A DNA stretch of 64,000 nucleotides, from NCBI GenBank assembly GCA_023264995.1, contig JAHFUR010000006.1:79451-143450 (forward strand). The letters run 5' to 3'. Position 1 is the stretch's first letter, and each line of letters starts with the position of its first letter. Below, piece by piece: positions 16,043 to 24,641 of this stretch. The DNA is from Acidimicrobiia bacterium. GTDB taxonomy: Bacteria > Actinomycetota > Acidimicrobiia > Acidimicrobiales > AC-14. Both the position numbers and the translations under genes were made by a program. The notes under the pieces are model-generated. The model made no database searches. It worked only from the letters and a program-made list of their open reading frames with translations, and was not told the origin of the DNA.

Positions 16043-18784
16043 ATGGCGATGGCGCCGGAGCAGACGGGGATCGGCATCCGCCGGCACTTCACCACCGAGG
16101 GGGTCGACCCCTACGAAGAGGTCGTCTGGGAGCGGCGGGACGCCCGCATCACCAACTACCGCGATGGGGTGGTGGCGTTCGAGCAGCTCGGCGTGGAGTT
16201 CCCCACCGGCTGGTCGCTGAACGCGGCCAACATCGTCTCCCAGAAGTACTTCCGGGGCTCGCCCGGCTCGCCCACCCGGGAGCAGTCGCTGCGCCAAGTG
16301 ATCGACCGGGTGGTCGACACCATCACGGCCTGGGGCGTCAAGGACGGCTACTTCGTCGACGACACCGAGGCCGAGGCCTTCCGGGCCGAGCTCAAGCACC
16401 TAGTCGTCCACCAGAAGGCGGCCTTCAACTCACCGGTCTGGTTCAACATCGGTGTCCGGGGCGAGCCGCAGCAGGCGTCGGCGTGCTTCATCCTCGCCGT
16501 CGACGACACGATGCAGTCCATCCTCAACTGGTACGTCGAGGAGGGCACGATCTTCAAGGGCGGCTCGGGCTCGGGCATCAACCTGTCCAACATCCGGTCG
16601 TCGTACGAGTTCCTCAAGGGGGGCGGCACCGCGTCGGGGCCGGTGAGCTTCATGCGGGGGGCCGACGCCTCGGCCGGCACCATCAAGTCGGGTGGCAAGA
16701 CCCGGCGCGCCGCAAAGATGGTGATCCTCAATGCCGACCACCCCGACATCGAGGACTTCATCTGGTGCAAGGCCATCGAGGAGCGCAAGGCCCGCGTCCT
16801 GCGCGACGCCGGCTTCGACATGGATCTCGACGGTAAGGACAGCCACTCCACCCAGTACCAGAACGCCAACAACTCGGTGCGGGTCACCGACGAGTTCATG
16901 CAGGCCGTGGTCGACGACGCCGACTGGCACCTCCGGGCGGTCAAGACCGGCGAGCCCCTCCGCACCGTCAAGGCCCGCCAGCTGTTCCGCCAGATCGCCG
17001 AGGCCACCTGGGAGTGCGCCGACCCGGGTATGCAGTTCGACACCACCATCAACCGCTGGCACACCGCGTCCAACACCGGGCGCATCAACGGGTCCAACCC
17101 GTGCAGCGAGTACATGCACCTCGACAACTCGGCGTGCAACCTGGCCAGCCTCAACCTGCTCAAGTTCCTGAACGACGACAGCACCTTCGATGTCGACGGG
17201 TTCAAGTCGGCGGTCGAGGTCGTCTTCACGGCCCAGGAGATCCTGGTCGGCAACGCCGACTACCCCACGGAGAAGATCGGCGAGAACGCCCGCCGCTTCC
17301 GTCAGCTCGGCCTGGGCTACGCCAACCTCGGCGCCATGCTCATGGCCCTCGGCATCGCCTACGACTCCGATGCCGGCCGCACCTGGGCCGCGTCGATCAC
17401 GTCGCTCATGACCGGGCACGCCTACGCCACATCAGCCCGCACCGCGGCCCGCATGGGCCCCTTCGCCGGCTACAGCGAGAACCGCGAGCCCATGAACCGG
17501 GTGCTGCGCATGCACCGGGACGAAGCGGCCCGGATCGACGACAGCCTGGCCACCCGCGAGCTGGTCAGCGCCGCCCAGGAGGCGTGGGACGACGCGGTCG
17601 AGTGGGCCGACGAGTGGGGCGTCCGCAACGCCCAGGCCAGCGTGCTGGCGCCCACGGGCACCATCGGCCTGATGATGGACTGTGACACCACCGGCATCGA
17701 GCCCGACCTGGGCCTGTGCAAGACCAAGAAGCTGGTCGGTGGCGGCACCATGTCCATCGTCAACCAGACCGTGCCCCGCGCCTTGCGCCGGCTGGGCTAC
17801 TCGCCTCGCCAGGTCGACGACATCATCGCCTACATCGACGAGCACAAGACCATCCTGGGCGCCCCCCACATCGCTGCCGAACACCTCGACGTGTTCGCCT
17901 GCTCCATGGGCGACAACGTGATCCACTACCTGGGCCACGTGCGGATGATGGCCGCGGTCCAGCCCTGGATCAGCGGCGCCATATCGAAGACCATCAATAT
18001 GCCCGAGTCGGCCACCGTCGAGGAGATGGAGCAGCTCCACATCGACGCCTGGCGCATGGGCCTGAAGGCCGTCGCCGTCTACCGCGACAACTGCAAGGTG
18101 GCCCAGCCGCTCTCCACGACCAAGAAGGCGGGGGCCGCAGCGGCGCCGGCGGTCCAGCCGGTGTACGTGAAGCAGCCCGAGCGCGAGCGGCTGCCCCGCA
18201 TGCGCAGCTCCAAGACCTTCTCCTTCCGGGTGGCCGATTGCCACGGGTACGTCACCGTCGGCCAGTACGACGACGGTCGGCCCGGGGAGATCTTCCTCCG
18301 GGTGGCCAAGCAGGGCTCGACCCTGGCCGGGATCATGGATGCGTTCGCCATCTCGGTCAGCCACGGCCTGCAGTACGGCGTGCCCCTGCGGGCCTTCGTG
18401 GACATGTACACCAACATGCGCTTCGAGCCCGCGGGCATCACTGACGACGCCGAGATCCGCTTCGCCAGTTCGTTGGTCGACTACATCTTCCGCCGGCTGG
18501 CCGTGGAGTACCTCTCGGCCGATGAGCGGGCCGACCTGGGCATCCTCACCGTCGAGGAGCGCATGCAGCCCACGCTGCCCGGCGTCGAGGAGCAGGCCAC
18601 GCCCACCAGCACCGGGTCCGACGTCCTCCCCGACCCCGCCGCCCACCGGGCACCGGCGTCGGCGGCGGCCAGCACGCCCGCCGCGTCCGATGCCCCGTAC
18701 TGCTACGTCTGCGGAGTGGTCATGCAGCGGGCCGGCGCCTGCTTTGTGTGCAGCGGCTGCGGGACGACGAGCGGCTGTTCCTGA
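16043..18784 (+). CDS. nrdJ: Adenosylcobalamin-dependent ribonucleotide reductase, class II
   Basis: A 913-residue enzyme that reduces ribonucleotides to deoxyribonucleotides using a B12-derived radical. Class II signatures include the GSNPCSEY loop with the following Cys (SACNLASLNLLKFL), the PTGTIGLMMDCDTTGIEPD block and a C-terminal domain (about 735-845). The last 30 residues carry Cys pairs (YCYVCG, CSGCG) that would relay electrons to the active site. The ATG at 16043 has AGGGAGG 9 nt upstream; a longer frame to 15986 would overlap the probable NrdR-box leader. No cobalamin riboswitch was recognised upstream. Confidence 0.95.
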   Translation: MAMAPEQTGIGIRRHFTTEGVDPYEEVVWERRDARITNYRDGVVAFEQLGVEFPTGWSLNAANIVSQKYFRGSPGSPTREQSLRQVIDRVVDTITAWGVKDGYFVDDTEAEAFRAELKHLVVHQKAAFNSPVWFNIGVRGEPQQASACFILAVDDTMQSILNWYVEEGTIFKGGSGSGINLSNIRSSYEFLKGGGTASGPVSFMRGADASAGTIKSGGKTRRAAKMVILNADHPDIEDFIWCKAIEERKARVLRDAGFDMDLDGKDSHSTQYQNANNSVRVTDEFMQAVVDDADWHLRAVKTGEPLRTVKARQLFRQIAEATWECADPGMQFDTTINRWHTASNTGRINGSNPCSEYMHLDNSACNLASLNLLKFLNDDSTFDVDGFKSAVEVVFTAQEILVGNADYPTEKIGENARRFRQLGLGYANLGAMLMALGIAYDSDAGRTWAASITSLMTGHAYATSARTAARMGPFAGYSENREPMNRVLRMHRDEAARIDDSLATRELVSAAQEAWDDAVEWADEWGVRNAQASVLAPTGTIGLMMDCDTTGIEPDLGLCKTKKLVGGGTMSIVNQTVPRALRRLGYSPRQVDDIIAYIDEHKTILGAPHIAAEHLDVFACSMGDNVIHYLGHVRMMAAVQPWISGAISKTINMPESATVEEMEQLHIDAWRMGLKAVAVYRDNCKVAQPLSTTKKAGAAAAPAVQPVYVKQPERERLPRMRSSKTFSFRVADCHGYVTVGQYDDGRPGEIFLRVAKQGSTLAGIMDAFAISVSHGLQYGVPLRAFVDMYTNMRFEPAGITDDAEIRFASSLVDYIFRRLAVEYLSADERADLGILTVEERMQPTLPGVEEQATPTSTGSDVLPDPAAHRAPASAAASTPAASDAPYCYVCGVVMQRAGACFVCSGCGTTSGCS

Positions 18785-18875
18785 TGTTCGATCGGGTCGT
18801 CTTGAACCCCTGACGCCCGCATCCCGGCGAGAGAGGCTGCCAAGTGGGCCGGATCGCGATCGTGGTTGGGAGCAG

Positions 18876-19280
18876 TCAGGGCAGGAGGCGGAAAGCGCCG
18901 GTGCTCGGCCTCACGACGGTGAAATGGCGGCGATCGAGGGTGGCGACCTCGTTGATCTTCATGCGCTCGGCGGTGGCCACCACCGACGCGTCGACGGTGC
19001 CCAGCGGTAGGTCCCGGTAGGTGGCCACGAGATCGGCGACCCGCAGCCAGTCCGCCGCCGCGACCGGCTCGGGAATGAGGTTGCCGGCGGCGAGGTCGCC
19101 GATGAACCGGACCTCGGCGTCGACGCCGACTCGAGTCCCGAGGAGGTAGGTGACCTCGGTGATGACGAGCTCGGGCACGACGAGAGGGCCCGGATGCGTC
19201 TCCAGGAGCTCAAGGCACTCGGCGTGATGGGCGTCGTCGAGATCGACGTAGGCGTAGAGCGGACCAGCGTCGACGATCAG
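18876..19280 (-). CDS. vapC: PIN-domain toxin VapC (CTG start)
   Basis: A 134-residue ribonuclease toxin. All four acidic residues of the PIN site are present: Asp4 (IVDAGP), Glu42 (ITEV), Asp in TVDASVV and Asp in ATLDRRHF. The first Asp is only included if translation starts at CTG 19280, which overlaps the antitoxin stop as CTGA; the first ATG/GTG frame would begin at 19178 and lose a third of the fold. No ATG, GTG or TTG lies in frame between the antitoxin body and that point. Paired with the ribbon-helix-helix antitoxin upstream. Confidence 0.88.
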   Translation of the reverse strand: MIVDAGPLYAYVDLDDAHHAECLELLETHPGPLVVPELVITEVTYLLGTRVGVDAEVRFIGDLAAGNLIPEPVAAADWLRVADLVATYRDLPLGTVDASVVATAERMKINEVATLDRRHFTVVRPSTGAFRLLP

Positions 19281-19510
19281 TGCGATGAACGGACCTCGGC
19301 GGCGAGGATCTCCTCGATCCGTTCGGAGACGTCCGAGCGCCCGCTCCTACCGGCCCCGGCCGCCAACAGCCGCCGCCTGGTGCCACCGCCGCCCAGATGC
19401 GCCTCGATGGCTTGGCGCGTCAGCTCCGACACCGTGGTCCCCCGGCGCTCAGCCTCGTGGCGCAGCCGGGCATCGAGTTCATCGGGAAGCTTCACCGAGG
19501 TTCGTCTCAT
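19277..19510 (-). CDS. vapB: Ribbon-helix-helix antitoxin VapB
   Basis: A 77-residue antitoxin. Residues 1-42 (RRTSVKLPDELDARLRHEAERRGTTVSELTRQAI) form a CopG/Arc-type ribbon-helix-helix DNA-binding domain; the C-terminal part (SERIEEILAAEV) would wrap the toxin. A perfect palindrome touches the start codon, so it probably represses its own operon. Confidence 0.88.
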   Translation of the reverse strand: MRRTSVKLPDELDARLRHEAERRGTTVSELTRQAIEAHLGGGGTRRRLLAAGAGRSGRSDVSERIEEILAAEVRSSH

Positions 19511-19526
19511 GGTATGCCAGCATACC
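19511..19526. promoter_or_regulatory. Palindromic operator overlapping the vapBC promoter
   Basis: GGTATGC and GCATACC form a perfect 7-bp inverted repeat with a 2-bp centre, directly against the vapB ATG. On the minus strand it contains TATGCT, 8 nt before the ATG, a -10 box fitting a leaderless vapBC mRNA. VapB binding here would cover the promoter. Confidence 0.75.
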
Positions 19527-19538
19527 CACTCTGCCCAG

Positions 19539-19790
19539 ATGGAGTACGTCCCGGACCGGACGGTGTCGTGCCAGCCGGATCAGGTCACCGTGCCCAAGGT
19601 TGTCCGGGATGCGCTCGGAATCGAAGCCGGCGACGAGGTCGTGTTCCGGGTCGAGGGCAATCGTGCCGTGCTCGCGAGGACCCCCGACTTCCTGGATCTT
19701 GCCGGGTCGATCGCCGTCCGGTCCCTGGTCGCGTTCGACTCGGTCGTTTGCGTCGATCCGTCGCTTCTTCTCCGGGCTACCGAGGTCTAG
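19539..19790 (+). CDS. AbrB/SpoVT-type antitoxin, toxin partner absent
   Basis: An 83-residue protein. Residues 8-50 (SCQPDQVTVPKVVRDALGIEAGDEVVFRVEGNRAVL) form a swapped-hairpin AbrB DNA-binding fold of the VapB/MazE kind, slightly altered at the usual KGQ(V/I)T motif (here PDQVT). It is divergent from vapBC with 28 bp between starts, and no toxin-like frame follows it. It may be an orphan remnant or a regulator of the divergent operon. Confidence 0.75.
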   Translation: MEYVPDRTVSCQPDQVTVPKVVRDALGIEAGDEVVFRVEGNRAVLARTPDFLDLAGSIAVRSLVAFDSVVCVDPSLLLRATEV

Positions 19791-20041
19791 GAGCGCCATG
19801 ACAAGCCCGGCCAAGACCAGGATGGGATGGGTACGCCACGACAAGGGTCGCGGCCGAAGAAGGGACGGCGTACCAGGCGAGGACCGCGGCACCCGATACA
19901 AGGGCCAGGTCCCCCAGGTCCGCACCTGCCAGCGCCTCACCATGACCGACCGAGTCGAGCGGCCCCGTCCCGGCCGGGTGGCACAAGCGAGCAGCGCGAC
20001 GTGAGTTGGCAGGCCGGCCATCGGCCGTCGGGGAGCGCCCC
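19791..20041. other. Region without a recognisable gene
   Basis: Short frames are open on both strands but none has a good start, ribosome site or family resemblance. It may be decayed DNA within the toxin-antitoxin island. Confidence 0.5.
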
Positions 20042-20332
20042 TCACTCGCCTGGCGTGCAGTGGATGGCAGCGAGGGCGAATGCCACGGCCACAAGAACGG
20101 TCGCCGTGCTCACGAGGACCTCCCAGGTCCGCCGAGGCCGAGCCAGCGACAGGCCGAGAGCCGTCACGGCGAGAGCGACCACTCCCGCCGCGAGCGGTCC
20201 AAGAACGGAGGCATGCTGCTGGTAGACGCAGTCGCCCGAAGTCTTCGCGTAGTGGACCCGGAGACGGTCCGCTCCGATGATGGTCGCGCTCACGACCGCG
20301 GCCAGTACCGGGACCGCCACCCGGCGCGCCAT
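20042..20332 (-). CDS. Possible small membrane protein
   Basis: A 96-residue frame with three hydrophobic segments (VAVPVLAAVVSATIIG, LGPLAAGVVALAVTALGLSLA, VLVSTATVLVAVAFALAAI) and two or three cysteines. It is read from an internal ATG; the open frame extends to 20482 without membrane character. There is no good ribosome site and no known family, so this may be a chance frame. Confidence 0.4.
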   Translation of the reverse strand: MARRVAVPVLAAVVSATIIGADRLRVHYAKTSGDCVYQQHASVLGPLAAGVVALAVTALGLSLARPRRTWEVLVSTATVLVAVAFALAAIHCTPGE

Positions 20333-20589
20333 GGAGGATCCAGGAGGGGTGCCCGCCACAGGTTGGCGAGCGTACCGCCTTGTGCAGTCGGGTGACGGTG
20401 GCGCGGGGCGCCGAATGTCATCGGTTGGGGTCCGGTCGCCGGCGATGACGCCAAGGTTGAGCGACATGGCGACGAACACCAAGCCAGTCGGGGCGGCGGC
20501 CGCCCCGCCGACGGTGATGAAGTAGTCATGCCACTGCTCGGGCCGGTGGATGTCAGCCGTCGATCGTCCCGCCTTCCGGCCGGCTCGGC
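20333..20589. other. Region without a recognisable gene
   Basis: No frame here has support from motif, start signal or neighbour spacing. It lies upstream of the possible membrane protein and downstream of the aldo/keto reductase, both on the minus strand. Confidence 0.45.
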
Positions 20590-21468
20590 TCAGGCATCCG
20601 GGATGTCTCGACCGAAGGTCTTGAGGGTGATCGTGTCGGGCTCAGGACCGCCGCGGTGGCCGGTATCCAAGCCGTCGATCGCGGCGATCTCCTCGGCCGA
20701 CAGCTCGAAGTCGAACACATCGATGTTCTCGGCGATGCGCGTCGGGTTGGTGGACTTCGGGATCACCGAGCGTCCCTCCTGCACACCCCAGCGCAGCATC
20801 ACCTGCGCCGGGCTCTTGGCGTGGGCCTGGGCGATCGCGCCGATGACGGGGTCGGCGAGAGTGCTGCCGTGGCGACCGTCGCGGTAGAAGGTGATACCGC
20901 CGATCGGCGACCACGCCTGGGTGCGCACGCCGTGCGCGGCGGCGAAGTCCTGCACCTCGCGCTGGGCGAAGTACGGGTGCACCTCGATCTGGTTCACCGC
21001 GGGCACCACCGCGCGGCGGTCGAGGAGCCCCCGCAGGTGCTCGACCATGAAGTTGCTGACCCCGATGGCGCGGACCTGGCCGTCGGCCAGCAGCGTCTCC
21101 AGGGCCCGGTAGGCCTCCAATGTCCGGTCGAACGCCGTCGGCAACGCCTGGTGGAGCAGCAGCAGGTCGATCTGGTCGACGCCGAGCTTGCGGGCGCTCT
21201 TGTCGAAACCGGCCAGCGTCTCGGCGTAGCCGTAGTCGCTGATCCAGATCTTGGTCTCCAGGAAGACCTCTGAGCGTTCGACCTGGGAGTCCCGCACGGC
21301 TTCACCGACCTGGCGTTCGTTCCCGTAGGCAGCCGCGGTGTCGATCAGGCGGTAGCCGCACTCGAGGGCGGTCCGGACCGCAGCGCGCGTCTGGTCCGCC
21401 GCCGTCTGGAACACGCCGAACCCGAGCGCGGGCAACTCGACGCCGTTGTTGAGCGTGATGGTCTCCAT
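20590..21468 (-). CDS. Aldo/keto reductase (AKR5-like, 2,5-diketo-D-gluconate reductase type)
   Basis: A 292-residue NADPH-dependent oxidoreductase with the AKR catalytic tetrad in order: Asp (LIDTA), Tyr (AAYGNE), Lys (ETKIW) and His (LLLHQ), and the cofactor loop IPKSTNPTRIAENIDVF. Start METITLNNG at 21468 has AGGGAG about 10 nt upstream; an ATG at 21477 lies too close to it. The substrate is not predictable. It is the most intact metabolic gene in this island. Confidence 0.9.
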   Translation of the reverse strand: METITLNNGVELPALGFGVFQTAADQTRAAVRTALECGYRLIDTAAAYGNERQVGEAVRDSQVERSEVFLETKIWISDYGYAETLAGFDKSARKLGVDQIDLLLLHQALPTAFDRTLEAYRALETLLADGQVRAIGVSNFMVEHLRGLLDRRAVVPAVNQIEVHPYFAQREVQDFAAAHGVRTQAWSPIGGITFYRDGRHGSTLADPVIGAIAQAHAKSPAQVMLRWGVQEGRSVIPKSTNPTRIAENIDVFDFELSAEEIAAIDGLDTGHRGGPEPDTITLKTFGRDIPDA

Positions 21469-21568
21469 GGGATTCATTCTCCCTAGTCGGGCCGGCCCTG
21501 AACCCGGTCGTTGCCGCCGTCGATGCTGCACGCTTCGCCCGTGGCCCCGGGTACCACCACGAGCGACG

Positions 21569-22076
21569 TCAGGGCTGTGCGCTCGGGCGCACGAGGATCT
21601 CGTTGATGGTCAGGCGCCGCGGACGGGTCACCGCGAAGACGATGATCTCGGCGATGTCGGCGGCGGTGATGGCGACCTGCCCGTACATGCGCTCGGCCGC
21701 CTGTTTGGCCCCGGGATCGTTGATGTGGTCGGTCAGCTCGGTGGCCACGGCCCCGGGCTCGATGACGATGACCCGGACATCGGGCTGCAGCTCCTGGCGC
21801 AACGACTCCGACCAGCCGTTGATGGCCCATTTGGTCGCGGCATACCCAGCGTCGCCGGGCCTGGCCGTGCGGCCCGCCACCGACGAGAGGTTGACGAGAT
21901 CACCGCCGCCGTCACGTAGCTGATCGAGGAAGACCTCGGTGGCGGTCATGGCGCCCAACACGTTGACCTCGACCATGCGCCGGTGGTCGTCGTGCCGGTC
22001 GCCGGTGAACAGCGCCAGCAACATCACCCCGGCGTTGTTGACGAGCACGTCGGCACCGCCCAGCCCTCGCCAGTTG
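21569..22076 (-). pseudogene. 5'-truncated short-chain dehydrogenase/reductase
   Basis: The last about 165 residues of a classical SDR. LVNNAG, the catalytic Ser (NLSSVAG) and YxxxK (YAATK) are intact, and the C-terminus is complete (ending LTINEILVRPSAQP). The N-terminal 75-80 residues with the TGxxxGIG nucleotide-binding loop are missing. Homology runs back to RGLGGADVLVNN and then stops near 22076, where a decayed gene on the other strand begins. Without the cofactor site it cannot be functional. Confidence 0.82.
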
Positions 22077-22077
22077 T

Positions 22078-22500
22078 TCGCCGGGGGTGTCGTCGACTTC
22101 TCGGGCCGCTTCGACCGGATCGACCGCGCCTCGGTGGTGCCGAAGCCGGCGCGACCCAGCCCGATCTGGCTCGGTGGATCGGGTTAGGTTGCGTTCGAGC
22201 GGGCCGCCCGGCTCGCAGACGGCTTCAGCTTCTTCGGCGGCGGAATCGACAGCGCCATCGGCGCCTGGACGCGCCTGCGCGACCCGCGTGGGCGCCGTCG
22301 GCAGATCGGTCGAGGACTTCGGCGCCGAGTACGTGTCCCTCAGTCGGAGCGTCGGAGAACTGGCGCCGGAGATCGACGCCTGGCGCGACGCCGGCGGCAC
22401 CACGTCTCGGTGGTCACGATGGACCTGGCTTCGGCTCGGTTGAAGACCATCTCGGCTACCTCGCCTCGGTCGCAGACGCGCTTCGGTTGTCGACGGCGCG
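22078..22500 (+). pseudogene. Decayed C-terminal half of an LLM-class F420/flavin oxidoreductase
   Basis: Translated pieces match the C-terminal half of luciferase-like monooxygenases: DFSGRFDRIDRASVVPKP and PIWLGG, then AFERAARLADGFSFFGGG, then EDFGAEYVSLSRSV, then SVEDHLGYLASVADALR. They are split by an in-frame TAG at 22185 and at least three frameshifts (near 22285, 22400 and 22427). The N-terminal half is absent. The last piece runs in frame into the GrpB-family gene start. Confidence 0.8.
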
Positions 22501-22528
22501 GGCGGCGACGACCGGGCAAGATGCGGGG

Positions 22529-23074
22529 GTGGCGGAACCTCTCGTCGTCGTTGCCTACCAGACGAACTGGCCCGAACTGTTCGCCTCGCTCGGGTTCCGG
22601 CTCCGGGATGCGCTCGGGCCGGTGGCAACTCGGATCGACCACATCGGCTCGACGGCGGTACGCGGCTTGGATGCGAAGCCTGTCATCGACGTGCAGGTCT
22701 CCGTTGTGGCTCTCGATCCGCACGCGGTGTTCAGCACCCCGCTTCAGGCCGTCGGCTTCGTCTTCCGTCCGGATAACCCCGAACGAACCAAACGGTACTT
22801 CCGAGAGCCGCCCGGGCAGCCCCGAACGCACATTCACGTCCGCCGGGCAGGATCGTTCTCCGAGCAGTTCGCCCTCCTCTTTCGGGACTACCTTCGCCAT
22901 CACGTCGAGCGCGCCGATGCCTATGCGATGCTGAAGTGGGAGCTGGCGGCTCAGTTTCGAAACGACCGCCAGGGCTACGTCGACGCGAAGGAACCCTTCA
23001 TTTGGGACAGCATTCGGCTCGCCGACGCCTGGGCGCAGGCGATCGGGTGGGAGCCGGGCCCATCCGACGCGTGA
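22529..23074 (+). CDS. GrpB/UPF0157 family protein
   Basis: A 181-residue protein of the GrpB family (nucleotidyltransferase-like fold). Typical motifs are DHIGSTAVRGLDAKPVIDVQV (family block, about residues 36-56) and RTHIHV, FRDYLRHH, YAMLKWELA further on. Its biochemical role is not established. It starts at GTG 22529 in the frame continued from the decayed oxidoreductase. No other gene of a pathway adjoins it; such genes are often found in accessory DNA. Confidence 0.85.
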   Translation: MAEPLVVVAYQTNWPELFASLGFRLRDALGPVATRIDHIGSTAVRGLDAKPVIDVQVSVVALDPHAVFSTPLQAVGFVFRPDNPERTKRYFREPPGQPRTHIHVRRAGSFSEQFALLFRDYLRHHVERADAYAMLKWELAAQFRNDRQGYVDAKEPFIWDSIRLADAWAQAIGWEPGPSDA

Positions 23075-23258
23075 AGCAGCACATTCCCAGGTCGGCACGA
23101 CACGAGGCGGGCTGAGTCGCCGGCGCGACTCCTTGGCGTCGTCGGCCCGACGGCGCGGGCGACGGCTCCGCAAACTCATGATCGCCGACCCGGGGCCGCA
23201 GCGGGCGCCCGTCGGATGAGCCCTTGCCTCAGGACGTTGTTGCTATCATACTGTAAGC

Positions 23259-23489
23259 ATGCCGAACGTCCTGGTGCGAGACCTTCCCGACCACGTGCAT
23301 GCCGAGCTCCAGCGGCGGGCTGAGCAGCGGGGCCAGTCCCTCCAGCAGTACCTGGCTGCCGAGCTGGGACGCCTTGCCGCCAAACCGACGCTTCAGGACG
23401 TGCTGGCCCGCATCGAGCAGCGGCGCGGCGGTTCGGTCGGGCTGCAGCAGGCCGTCGAGGACATCGCCGAGGAGCGGTCCCGACGTTGA
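23259..23489 (+). CDS. vapB: VapB-family antitoxin (FitA-like)
   Basis: A 76-residue antitoxin with an N-terminal ribbon-helix-helix (MPNVLVRDLPDHVHAELQRR...) and a helical C-terminus (TLQDVLARIEQRRGG) that would bind the toxin. Upstream, 23235-23256 is AT-rich (GTTGTTGCTATCATACTGTAAG) with a candidate -10 TATCAT, unlike the surrounding DNA. The stop overlaps the toxin start. Confidence 0.88.
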   Translation: MPNVLVRDLPDHVHAELQRRAEQRGQSLQQYLAAELGRLAAKPTLQDVLARIEQRRGGSVGLQQAVEDIAEERSRR

Positions 23490-23881
23490 TCGTGGTCGAC
23501 GCGTCGATCTTGGCCAACGTCATCGGGGATGACGGCGTCGACGGGCACCGGGCGCGGAGTGAAGTCCGAGCTGCCGGGGAGCTTGCCGCACCCGACCTGG
23601 TGGACGTCGAGACGGTCGCCGTTCTCCGCAAGCGCTGGGTCGCCGGCGCCATCTCCGACGACCGGTTCGCCGAGGCCATCGACGACCTCGAAGCCATCGA
23701 GCTGGATCGCTACCCGACGCTCCCCCTGATGCGGCGAGCCTACGAGCTGCGCGCCAACATCACCGCCTACGACTCCTCCTACATCGCTCTTGCCGAGGTC
23801 CTGGGCTGCGAGCTGCTGACCGGCGACACTCGACTCGGGCGAGCCCCAGGGCCTCCCTGCGCGATCAGGATCATGCGTTAG
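23486..23881 (+). CDS. vapC: PIN-domain toxin VapC (TTG start)
   Basis: A 131-residue PIN ribonuclease. The acidic site is intact: Asp5 (VVDASI), Glu in VDVETVAVLRK, Asp in ITAYDSSYIALAE and Asp in LTGDTRL. TTG 23486 overlaps the antitoxin stop as TTGA. This is the second VapBC pair within 5 kb; its sequence is not close to the first, so it is not a recent duplicate. Confidence 0.9.
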   Translation: MIVVDASILANVIGDDGVDGHRARSEVRAAGELAAPDLVDVETVAVLRKRWVAGAISDDRFAEAIDDLEAIELDRYPTLPLMRRAYELRANITAYDSSYIALAEVLGCELLTGDTRLGRAPGPPCAIRIMR

Positions 23882-24229
23882 GTCCGACGCCGACTGCGGC
23901 CGTCCATCTGGTCACTTGCCGGCGGTTTGTGACAGGCAGACCCGGAGAGCTCGTCCGTTCTTATGGGATGCGCATCACCTCGATCGGGGAGCCTCACGTG
24001 CGCGTTGACGACGATCCTGCGGCGTCGACGGTCACCCCGACCTGCTCGCCTCAGGCCCGATGGGCCCTCACATCGATCGCGTACGTCGCGAGGGCTCGAA
24101 GGTCGGCGAGGTCGCCACCCAGCACGTCGCCGCCGGGCTCCGTCTCAGCGACCAGCTCCTGGCGATGAAGTTCCACCCGCACGGTCAGACGCGCGACCGA
24201 CCCTCGCTGAACGGGCGGGGAACGGAAGG
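23882..24229. other. Region of about 350 bp without a recognisable gene
   Basis: No frame shows a known motif or convincing start. The region marks the end of the toxin-antitoxin island; downstream genes return to the higher G+C and tight packing of the rest of the window. Confidence 0.5.
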
Positions 24230-24568
24230 TCAGAACGCGGCGCCGGCGACGACCAGCCCGGCCCCGATGACGAGGTGGAGCAGGTCGTCGGTGCGCGTCC
24301 ACCGGAAGAGCGCCTCGGGGAACCAGTGCTGGTGGCTGGCCAGGGCCTGGTAGAGGTCGACCAGGCCGAACCCGACGAAGAACGCCCGGGCGGCCGCCGG
24401 GTCGCCCCACGCGGCCAACCCCAGGCCGAGCAGGCCGAAGCCCAGGTGGAAGACGTTGTACGCCGGCGCCGAGCTCGTGGCCCCTCGTTCACCGTGGGCC
24501 AGGAACCCGAGCAGGCCCACGCCGACGAGGACGGCGCCGAGCCCGCCGAGCACCAACCGACGGACCAT
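24230..24568 (-). CDS. DUF4383-like small membrane protein
   Basis: A 112-residue protein with four hydrophobic helices. YNVFHLGFGLLGLG and DDLLHLVIGAGLV, each with a His near the membrane face, resemble DUF4383 proteins of actinobacteria (unknown function). ATG 24568 has TAGGGT 7 nt upstream, a leaderless-type -10; a longer frame lacks membrane character at its start. Divergent from the next membrane protein. Confidence 0.75.
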   Translation of the reverse strand: MVRRLVLGGLGAVLVGVGLLGFLAHGERGATSSAPAYNVFHLGFGLLGLGLAAWGDPAAARAFFVGFGLVDLYQALASHQHWFPEALFRWTRTDDLLHLVIGAGLVVAGAAF

Positions 24569-24641
24569 CCGGGCCACCCTACGTGGCCACGGGCCGGGCC
24601 CGACAGCACCCGGATCAAGTTCCGGGCCAGGAACGCCGAAC

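Noticed and set aside
19798..20004. Possible small basic protein after the AbrB-type antitoxin (candidate missing toxin)
   Set aside because: Arg/Gly-rich, no PIN, MazF or RelE motif, no ribosome site.
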